Assembly (NCBI GenBank): GCA_025738555.1
Contig: JAOVFP010000013.1
Coordinates: 3,286,001-3,350,000 of the forward strand
Direction of reading: 5' to 3'
DNA length: 64,000 nucleotides
Source of the DNA: Cyathus striatus
Lineage: Eukaryota; Basidiomycota; Agaricomycetes; Agaricales; Nidulariaceae
Shown: positions 54,369 to 64,000 of the stretch, piece after piece
How the letters are laid out: the number at the start of each line of letters is the position of its first letter
Numbering within the stretch: position 1 is the stretch's first letter
Notes under the pieces: generated by a model
Database searches by the model: none
The model's input: only the letters and a program-made list of their open reading frames with translations
What the model was told of the DNA's origin: nothing
Position numbers and translations under genes: made by a program

Positions 54369-55990
54369 CTATCGTGCGCCAGAATCACCTCCCTTTCTTT
54401 CAGTGTATGACTTCAACCTGAATTTGAAACATTACTTCAAATATTTAAGTGGCAAGTATGGCAGACTCACCTTTTATAATCCCTATCAACTTTCGCCTCT
54501 GCACTACGTTTTTTACTATTAGATTCACCATCACTATCGTCAGCATCTACTCCAGCTCCGGCCTTCTTTTTGTCTTTCTTCTTCTTCTTTTCCCAGGTGG
54601 CTGTAGCTTGATCCATAGCTAGCAAGTCTTTGATAGACGGTACTGCAGAGCTTGCCAAGGGCTGAAGACGTATCGGTCTCTCCTCTTCTCCCTCTTCGAT
54701 CTCGGGTGCTTCGGCGACCGGTGAATGCAATACCGGAGGTTCAGATCGTGAGGTAGGTTGTACGGGTATAAGTTCATCATCCGTTGGTATCCATCGATGC
54801 GGAACTGTAGGCTCTTCTTCATCCATATTAGTGTCAGATGCCTTTCTCAGCTCCCCTTCTTCCCCTTCTTCGTCATCATCACCGAGGTCAAGTCCCTGAT
54901 ACTCCCCCGCATCGGCGAATATATCAAAATCTTCATCCAGTGACTTAGTCTCTGGTTCAACAGCCCTTGTAACTTGTTCCTTGTCCGAGTCTCGCGCAAC
55001 TGACGATGGCGGCGGAATCTTGGCTGATTCGGCCGTTCCTATCTTCTCTGGAGCCACTCTCGTAACCCCTTTGTCCACCTTCCTTTTCTTCATCTTTCTC
55101 TCGCCATCCTTTACATCCTCCTTTATTTTCTTCTTCTTCGACTCTGCAGATCCGTCGACAGGCTTCCAGCCAATAGGCTTAAATTTTCCTTGCTTTTTAG
55201 CCTCCTCTAATAATTGAGCCTCTTCTTCCGCTGACAGGGCCACATCTGCTGCTGGTACCTTTCCATGCGCCCGCTTTGCTTTCAACTCCTTTACGATATC
55301 CTCCCTGGTCCTCTTTTTAGGAGCGGCTGTGGATTTCGAAGCTTCAAGGAAAGCCTGCTCTAAGGAGTCGTCATCTTCCGTTGATACTACCTCCTTTGCC
55401 TTGTACTGTTGAACAAGTGCCATATCCAGGCCTTTCACAAGCACAGTATGATCAACATCTCCTCCAAGGTAACGGCGTTGTTCCTCCACCTAATGCGCCT
55501 AAGTGCTCAGCTGAGTGAGTGAAAGGCTACATTCACGTACTGCTGTCTTGTCCATGTTATCAACATTCCTTCTTTCGAAGTCTTCCAAGACAGCTTCAAC
55601 CTAGATGCTAATTAAATTCTACTGCAACTGACCTGGTGATTCGGCGGAGACTTTACCTGAGCATAGTCATTCCCTTGGCCTTCCCGCCGTTCAGCAGCGC
55701 GATCTCGATACGTCGAGTCGGCAGACTTCTTCACCTTCCTGGGTTTGAATGCCGGCTGCGATGCATCAACCGTCTTCCTGACATATTGCATGAGTCAATT
55801 GGGACAAGGTGATGCAAGTGACATATACGCTTTGGTTGCGGCGGCCTTAAGGAGAGAACCTCTGCTGGTGAAAGAGGGGCCTGGTGTCGAAGATCCAGGA
55901 CGAGGGGTTTGTAACAAGCGACGGAACGATTCCTGGAAATATTAGACTTGAAGCACGTTGAATTACATGATTGCAACTAACCTGGTCCAT
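54369..55990 (-). CDS. RED/IK-like spliceosomal protein
   Basis: Member of the RED (IK) family; with Smu1 it acts in spliceosome B-complex activation. Start ATG at 55990 gives MDQ, a GTTAGT intron, then ESFRRLLQTPRPGSS, KAYMSLASPCPN and FKPRKVKKSADSTYRDRAAERREGQGNDY. The RED_N signature EEQRRYLGGDVDHTVLVKGLDMALVQQ follows (55430-55490). Downstream there is a Lys/Glu-rich, mostly disordered region with nuclear-localisation-like basic runs (KKRKVDKG), acidic tracts (DDDEEGEEGEL) and KVDRDYKR. A GTGAGT intron then joins to a last exon, LKSYTERKGGDSGAR. Without that intron the protein would stop at 54467. The stop is 85 bp from the convergent ZW10 stop. It is divergent from the Hst3/4-like sirtuin. 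Confidence 0.87.
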
Positions 55991-56077
55991 AGATGTTTAA
56001 GTAGTTTAACTAAGTACGTGCTCAGTGCTGCGATTATATTATTTATTACCGACGCCTTCAGCAAACAATCAACTACG

Positions 56078-56083
56078 ACGCGT
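56078..56083. promoter_or_regulatory. MCB (ACGCGT) element between RED and the Hst3/4-like gene
   Basis: ACGCGT occurs 88-93 bp upstream of the sirtuin ATG and 88 bp upstream of the RED ATG on the other strand. MBF control would fit a cell-cycle-regulated H3K56 deacetylase; this is inferred from motif and position only. Confidence 0.4.
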
Positions 56084-56170
56084 GACTGACGTTCTAAGTT
56101 TGGCACACTGGGAACTTGCCTATCACATCGACACCTTGTCGAACACGCCTCTCTTTCGTTTCCCTCCAAA

Positions 56171-57587
56171 ATGACCATCACCGTGGACCTTGCACGCGCA
56201 AGTGCGGACCAACACACGCGTAGAACTCTTTCTGAAATTTCTCTTGCCGTCGCAAAAAGTAAGAAAATCGTGGTCGTAACTGGGGCAGGAATCTCGTGTT
56301 CATGCGGCATTCCGGTAATTCTCGTGCCATCTGCAGTAGCGTGAATATACATCTGATAACTAGATTGTGTAGGATTTTCGCTCTTCAGATGGTCTTTACG
56401 CGCTCGTCAAACAGAGATACCCAGACGTTGTCCTGAAAGGTCGCGACCTTTTCGACGCGTCGTTATTTCGTGATGCCACATCTACTTCGGTTTTCTACAC
56501 ATTTATTTCCCAACTGAAGAGATCCATTGATGCTGCGTCGCCGACCCCCACACACCATTTTATTAAGACACTGGACACGAAGAAGAAGCTTTTGCGTTCT
56601 TATACTCAAAACATTGACGGCCTTGAAGCCCGGATTGGCATATTGTGTTCTTCTGAAGCGAAATCTAATTTAAAGGGAAAGGAAAAAATGCGTTCAAAGG
56701 ATGTCAGGAATATTCAATTACATGGAGATATTCACCGCGTGCATTGCATGTCATGCTCTGCTGAATATCCCTGCTCGGAAGACCATATGCGCCTATTCAA
56801 TGATGGTTTAGCACCTGACTGCCCCGAGTGCCTCTCAAGACGTAAGCTGAAGCATGCACACTTGCTTTCATAACTGATGAGCGTCCGACAGGTGCTGACC
56901 GCATGGCCCGTTCTGCACGTCCTATTCGTGTTGGCTCCCTACGTCCATCCATCGTTCTCTATGACGAACCGCATCCTCACGGTGATGACATCAGCGACAT
57001 CCAGACCGCAGATGTCTCGAAGAAACCCGACTTACTAATCATTATGGGTACATCTTTGAAAGTCCATGGACTCAAGAAACTTGTTAAAGAATTTGCGAGA
57101 ACTGTTCGCACTGCATCCCCTTCCAACACCACTGCAAAATCCTCCAAGGCATCTTGTAAAGTTATCTTTGTCAATAAGACGTCCCCTGGGGCTGATTGGG
57201 AGGATATCATCGATTATCATGTTTCCGGAGAGACTGACCAATGGGTCGGGAGGGTGATCGAGGACTGGAAGAAGATGCGGCCAGCTGATTGGGAAATCCA
57301 GCAGACACTCATTTCCTCGGATAATGTAAACAGTGGTTTCAAAGTTGCAAGGAATGCCACAGGCACATTAAAGAAAGGTTCGAGATCGTCTTTGTACATA
57401 ATTTTCTGATCTGACAGGAGTAGGATCTAGGAATAAGAATAACCTGAAAGAAGTGGAAAATGTCGCTCCGTCAAGAAAGGGCGCGTTCCTAGTAAATTCG
57501 TCTAACATACCTCCTTCGAAAAAGCGCTGTCGTACCGATTCACAGTGTACCCCTGTAAAGCGCAGATGTACAATCCAACGAACGTGA
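56171..57587 (+). CDS. Class I sirtuin, Hst3/Hst4-like NAD+-dependent histone deacetylase
   Basis: Relatives remove acetyl from histone H3 Lys56 after S phase. Start ATG at 56171. KIVVVTGAGISCSCGIP is spliced to DFRSSDGLYALVKQRYP, then KGRDLFDASLF, FYTFISQLKR, PTPTHHFIKTLDTKKKLLRSYTQNIDGLE and the catalytic His in IQLHGDIHRVHC. The zinc ribbon is CMSC...CPEC. VGSLRPSIVLYDEPHP, LLIIMGTSLKVHGLKKLVKEF and CKVIFVNKTSPG follow. A GTTCGA...GACAG intron near 57380-57416 joins to a basic tail with a bipartite nuclear-localisation-like signal (SKKRCR...PVKRRC), and the stop is at 57585-57587. Without that splice it would end at 57409. The CMSC...CPEC zinc site has all four cysteines, unlike the other sirtuin in the window. 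Confidence 0.9.
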
Positions 57588-58858
57588 TAATCGTTGCCAT
57601 AGCTTATACCCCCCACACTACGCATCTCACCACGGATAGAGGCTCTAGTACGCTGACACACTAAGAGCTATTGTGCCAAACGTGCCTCCTCTTGGGCCAA
57701 CTACCTCCAGTGCCATTGGCTGGACTTCGTATATTGGTCATTGTGCTATATGTATTATTAATTTATTCCACCACCACTAACCACCGCGCTGGTACCGTGG
57801 ATTTCGCTGTATATACTGATCGCTCGGACAATGCATTAAACGCTACATACTGAGCTTGAAAATTGGAAGTAGCTGCTGTGTGAAATATCTGTGCGAGTGA
57901 TATGAGGATAGGGATATGTTCTGTGTCTCAACAGTAGATGAAATTGCGTTGATGTTCTATCGATCACCGAAATTTAGGGAAGCACCGTAAGCTCGCCACT
58001 GACCCCAGGACAAGAGGTCCACTAAAAGTTGCGGCCATCTTAGATTGGAAATCATCCTCCATGACCTCTTCAGAAAACGAGTGTCCCAAGCCTTCCGAGG
58101 TCATGCAAGCACAACGACCAGGTCCTCGACTTGCAACGGATATAAGAAAGAGGAAAATTGCATTGAGTATGATACAAATTGAGGCCCATTTACTTCGACA
58201 CGCATTACTTCTTTACTTCTTTACCACCATCAACAGAGACAGGAAGGAGAAAGATCATAAGACCACATTTCCTACCCCAGCTCTAACCCCATTCCTTCCA
58301 TTCCACTCTAGGGAAAGGAGATACCGAATGAAGCCAAAAAAGAAACCACAGCGAATGGATTACGGAAAAACGAGTGTGACTGAAGTGAATGCCATGCAAG
58401 GAAGATGCGAAAGGGGGATTCAAGACAGATGGGAGCGACGTGACGGGAATCAATAGCACAAACAACGCGAGAACGAGACAAGATGGTAGGGGATGTAACG
58501 ATGGATTTTGAACGGGGTAGAAATGGTCAGTAGCAGCGGGGGAAGAAATCCGAGGGGAGAAAAAGAGAAATTAGTGGCTCGTGAAATCCTATAGATGTAC
58601 GGGAGATGCGAGGGGGAGAGAGAGAAAGGGCATTGGACCGGGAAGAGAACAAAAAGTGAAAGCAAGAGAAGAAAAAAAGTTCATGGCTTTATCTGGTTCG
58701 TCACGGGTCTGTATGTCTGTCCATGCGACGGGAGTTTGTAATGCAGTTTCAATTCGCGATATGTCCGTCTATCCTGAAGGAGTGTGATCCGGGAAGGAGA
58801 GGAAACTATGATGATAATGAAGATGGTAGGTGAGGTAGGTGACCAGCAACCACTTCTA
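57588..58858. other. Intergenic 3'-3' region (about 1.3 kb)
   Basis: Lies between the convergent sirtuin and CDC55 genes. The half from 58230 to 58830 is very purine-rich (AG/GGA runs) on the plus strand. Open frames at 58061-58456 and 58581-58787 look compositional. This may be a long CDC55 3' UTR or a non-coding transcript. No gene is supported. Confidence 0.4.
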
Positions 58859-60768
58859 TCATGCAGCACTGTACAAAAACAGATTATTCGTCGCCGCGAT
58901 CTGCAAAAATTAAATGTGTCAGCTCAAGTAGAACAATTGAACTATGCTATGGCACGCACAGCGATGGTGTTCTCCCGTGGGTGCCAGCTCGCGTGCAAGA
59001 TCTTCTTGTTAAAGTCAAGCGTGTCGAGCTGCATCGCATCTCTTAGGCCACCCGGACGTGCCCCAGGCCCATTCTTCGCACCCGTCTTATTTGCCGCCAA
59101 TGGTCCTCCAATCTTCTTCGCCTTAAACGCCGATTTGTCAGCTTGCAGCACGACGTCGTTTAGGGTATCAGTATCGTATATCCGGAAGTAATTATGGTAT
59201 GAGCCTGTAAGCACGTGCCTGTAACAATGGGAAAAAAATACCGAGCATCAGTATAATTGATAATTAAACATGCGGGAACGGTGCGGCTAATTGCCACTGA
59301 TCCTCCGCGATGGGGGAATGACGCCGAAATCGCATCGCAATGCGCAAGATAGGGATGGGGAAGAAAACTTACTTATCGTCACCCCCCCATACACACTCGA
59401 ACTTATCAAAGATGCAATCGTTCTCATATAAGTCGCAAAGCTTTCCGCGGAGATGGTCATGGATGGGGATGGTCTTCACTGGTCGGGATTCCATGTTTAC
59501 GTCCCAGATCTTCAAGGATAAGTAGTCCCGAGAGAGGATAAATCGGCCATCGCGACTGAATTTGACGTCCGAGATGGATGAAATTATTTCGGAGAAGAAA
59601 GAACGCGTTGATGGATCTTCCTCCTCTTCAAAGCCTATGACAAGAAAATAAATAAAAGGGCAGTGACGAAACAGCGCACGATCATACATTTTGCATATCG
59701 GTCGCATAATGCAGAGTCACGCATGTCGGCAAGCTTGATGTTGCTCTTTGAGCTAGAGTACATGAACAGATTGCAATGTGTGGGATGGAACTCTGTGGCG
59801 GTGATGACCTCGGTTAACTCTTCCATGTTTACGGGTTTAATGTCGACAATGTCTGGGGTGAGGAAGGATTAAATAAATATGGTCTGGAGATTGGAGATTG
59901 GCAGACGAAAAAGCTCACTAAAGCTTTGGTCACTAATGTTGAGGTTCCAAAGGTTGATTCTGAGATCGTCAGCAGAAATATAGGTTTCCTGGTCCGAGTT
60001 GACGGAGATGGAGTGTATGTGATAGGCATGTGCGTTTGAGTAGACTTTGCGAGGTACGGCAGCGATGATGTTGTCTTGGAGGGCCATGCGAGGAAGACGG
60101 AGATGGGAAACGCTTGAGGGCGGGGGTAGCGGGCGCTGGCCATCGTGATGGTTTGATTCTGAAACTACACGGAGTGATTTCTCAAAGACCTTCCAGAGCT
60201 TGATGGTTTTGTCTGGAAGGAGGGATGATGAGTAACATGAGGAGGGATAGGTAAAGAAGAAGAGGACCGTTTGTTGAGAGGAGGAAATGGGCAGCGTTTT
60301 GTCGCTTGCACCACTTTATCTTGTTGATCTTTTCTTCGATTTCTAAGGATTTGAGGTAGTCGAATTCGGGCTCGTGAGACTGGAATTCGGTGTAGAATTT
60401 GTACTCGCAGCCTTTTTTCTGGGAAAAGGAGATGAGGACGAGGACGATTAGGAGGGGTAGCGGGGCGAGAGAAGACGAGGGCGAGGGCAGGAGGATAAGG
60501 GATAAAAGGGAGGGGGATGCATACCGATTCGTTGCGTTCAAAAAGGACGACGCGCCCACCCTTATCGCCTGTGGCGAGATAGTTTCCGGTAGAATCGAAT
60601 TCGACTGTGGAGATGATGTCGGCTGGGAAAGGGAAGTCAAGGGAAAATGAGAAGGAGGAAGGGGGTGGTGTAGAGACGGGGCGTACCCTCTGTGATGTCT
60701 TCGACCTCGCCCTTGTCACCGAAGCACTGCGCAAAGCGCCATCCGCCAGAGCCTGAGGGATCTTCCAT
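58859..60768 (-). CDS. CDC55: PP2A regulatory subunit B (B55/CDC55), WD40 protein
   Basis: Substrate-targeting B55 subunit of protein phosphatase 2A, with roles in mitotic exit and morphogenesis. Start ATG at 60768 gives [27 protein letters not shown], spliced to [196 protein letters not shown] and [23 protein letters not shown] follow. The C terminus [15 protein letters not shown]...ILHASWHP is spliced to [12 protein letters not shown]. All the B55 signature segments are present. About seven introns are used. Confidence 0.93.
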
Positions 60769-60954
60769 GGTGCGATGGGGGGATGAGAGATGGGGGAGAA
60801 GAGATTAGCTTTGAGGGGGATAGACGAGTGTTGCGCAAGACGGAGAGGGCTGTGGGTGGAGATCAGAGATGGGGTAGGCGACAGGGCAGAGGATGGGGTG
60901 GATGATGTCGATGAGAGGTGGTAAGTAATTATTGGCGAGCACAAACAGATTATT

Positions 60955-61060
60955 ATTTAATTGTGTAGTTATTTAGTTATTATTATTTTACTTTATTATG
61001 TATTTATTTAGTTAATATTATTCATTTTATTTATATATTAAATATTTCTTTATTTGTATT
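60955..61060. repeat. AT-rich low-complexity tract (TTATT/TATTTA)
   Basis: Almost pure A/T sequence with TTATTTA and ATTATT units lies between divergent CDC55 and COX9. It probably acts as a nucleosome-poor promoter element for both genes, though this is only inferred. Confidence 0.5.
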
Positions 61061-61167
61061 CTGTTTGGTCACATCAGTGTATGTCTCGTCCGACATCTCC
61101 CTTGCCACTCCATCTCTCTCCAGTCCACAGTCCACACACACCTCAACCACCTACCCATCCACCACCC

Positions 61168-61471
61168 ATGGCTATTGCTCCCATCACCGGCATGCTCAGG
61201 AAGAGGTTCTGGGTTGACCTCAGCTGTGCCCTTGGCCTGGTACTTCTTTCGGATACGCCTTCTGGTATGTTCTCCCTTCTCTTTTCTCCTCTCCTTTCCT
61301 CTTCTTACCCTTACTTCCAGGTATGGTGTCCACCTCAACCACCGTGAGTACCAAATTAGCACCATCATCCTCCCCACCCGCTTTGTCCCATCTTAACCCC
61401 CGTCCCCTCCAGTCGCAAAGCAGGAGGAATACTACATCAAGCTCGAGAGGGAGAGGGCTGCAGCGGCATGA
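61168..61471 (+). CDS. COX9: Cytochrome c oxidase subunit VIIa (COX9), with an apparent frameshift
   Basis: Small inner-membrane subunit of complex IV. Start ATG at 61168 gives MAIAPITGMLRKRFWVDLSCALGL. The conserved transmembrane continuation GTSFGYAFW lies in the next frame with no splice site, so one base seems missing around 61236-61240. The exon ends at a GTATGT donor (61265). The following exon encodes YGVHLNH, and after a GTGAGT intron AKQEEYYIKLERERAAAA follows, then stop. With the frame corrected the product is about 59 residues, the normal size for yeast-type Cox9. As given, the translated product would lose its membrane helix. Confidence 0.85.
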
Positions 61472-61943
61472 TACAGCATGGACTGTTTCGAGGAGAATCC
61501 CCCGTAGACATTCCCTTTAGTCCCGACACTTTGCTTGATCCTGCAATTCAACTCCAGTCCAACATCACGGCCTAGACCTCTCTAGACTTTTACGCGTCCT
61601 GTCCAGTTCAACATCAGTGTCCAGAGTAACCTGTCCTTAGTTTCATGAACAGCGCGAATGGCAGATAAAACGAGTGCTTGATGTAGACTAGCCGTATTGG
61701 ACGCACCCGCCTGCCTGAAATCCCTCTAAGAATCAGTATCATCCAGTGGAGCCTCTGAGCAGAATATATCATACACGTCCAGCATCTGGACAGGCCTGGT
61801 ATGTCTTCCTATACAGGCAACCCTTTCTGCTCCTAAGTTTGAGTTTTTTAACATCCTTGTCCTTGAGTTGATGATATATGTATACAATCCTAATATACAC
61901 TTTTTATACGACTATAACCTATTAACAATGTATGTCCTGCAGA
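61472..61943. other. Intergenic 3'-3' spacer
   Basis: Spacer between convergent COX9 and MET17 genes. No gene is recognised. Confidence 0.4.
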
Positions 61944-63526
<1,583 letters not shown>

Positions 63527-64000
63527 CTTGAATGAATGAACGTCAAGTTGCGAAAATGCGGGGTATCAAGCTTCAAGCTCAAGGCTAAAAAGCAGATCGA
63601 CAGAAGTGATCCCTTTTTAAACTTGGTTGAGGCATCCGAAGGCGGGCCTTTATAGATAACCCGCCATAAGGACGATTGCGTGCTCACTTGCAAGCAGGTC
63701 ATGCTCGCCAGGTCGATCAAGACTGAGCCAGACTAATGCGATTATTTCTTTCAGCTGCACGATAGAGGTACGATCACGCAATTCTCATGCTGTATTTCGA
63801 GCGAGCCGAATTTCAATTCGATGTCGAGATATCACAGAAATAGATAAACGTCTTCTCAGGCCGTCAATTCGCTGGTAGGGAAAACACCAAAGCGTGTTCT
63901 TTGTTCGGTTGGTGGGTGCACAAGTCAACCATAACATATGCATAGCTGGAAAAAGACAGATACACCTGTGAACCGGATACTTCTCTCCCGACCACACCGG
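63527..64000. other. Upstream region of MET17
   Basis: No gene is recognised. A minus-strand open frame at 63785-63997 has no motif support. The region should contain the MET17 promoter. Confidence 0.4.

Noticed and set aside
58061..58456. 131-codon plus-strand frame in the purine-rich region downstream of the Hst3/4-like gene
   Set aside because: Lys/Arg/Glu-rich reading caused by AG-rich DNA; it is not supported as a gene.

Overview
The window is a gene-dense stretch of nuclear DNA from a filamentous fungus, almost certainly a basidiomycete (Agaricomycetes). The genes carry many short introns of about 45-90 bp with GT..AG ends and CTRAC/CTAAC-like branch sites. The gene content points the same way: a DNMT5-type DNA methyltransferase, several F-box proteins of the mushroom type, GH16 laminarinase-like enzymes, Zn(II)2Cys6 factors and a LaeA-like methyltransferase. 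About thirty protein genes can be supported. No rRNA, tRNA, CRISPR array or intact transposon was recognised. All exon joins are read by eye from splice signals, reading frame and remembered family motifs; no alignment was run.

Layout, left to right. 0-6.3 kb: CIA1 (cytosolic Fe-S assembly), a GPI-anchored-type secreted protein (-), an F-box protein (+) and NAD(P)H-hydrate dehydratase (-). 7-10.7 kb: a tandem pair of secreted GH16 glucanases with identical intron positions. 11-16.3 kb: an apparently lineage-specific block. It holds a predicted protein with five consecutive Zn(II)2Cys6 clusters and two neighbouring genes built on a repeated C-x2-C-x16/17-W-x2-H-x3-C finger that I do not recognise as a named family. 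16.4-23.9 kb: a SIRT4-like sirtuin (-), PEX7 (+), a family-16 methyltransferase (+), an F-box protein (-) and CRIPT (+). 24.2-31.2 kb: one very large gene (-) for DNMT5 (C5-methyltransferase + RING + SNF2 ATPase) with an N-terminal PCNA-binding motif.

31.4-39.2 kb: a PAP2-type lipid phosphatase (+), a CID-domain RNA polymerase II C-terminal-domain binding protein (-), PET117 (+), an F-box protein (+) and a LaeA-like methyltransferase (-). 39.2-40.9 kb: a gene-poor gap with a diverged direct repeat. 40.9-50.8 kb: RFC3 clamp-loader subunit (+), a Zn(II)2Cys6/fungal_trans regulator (-), a 2.4 kb gap, a cation diffusion facilitator (-) and EMC5 (-). 51-64 kb: ZW10 (+), RED/IK splicing factor (-), an Hst3/Hst4-like sirtuin (+), the CDC55/B55 PP2A subunit (-), COX9 (+) and homocysteine synthase MET17 (-).

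Genes mostly alternate strands, so divergent pairs share short promoters and convergent pairs have 3' ends only 20-300 bp apart. Functional themes recur without forming an operon-like pathway: DNA replication and chromatin (RFC3, DNMT5 with a PIP box, Hst3/4-like), mitochondrial and respiratory assembly (PET117, COX9, CIA1), and membrane traffic (ZW10, EMC5). Three genes (NNRD, the first finger gene, COX9) each need a one-base frame correction inside a conserved motif. This suggests residual indels in the assembly, or real lesions.
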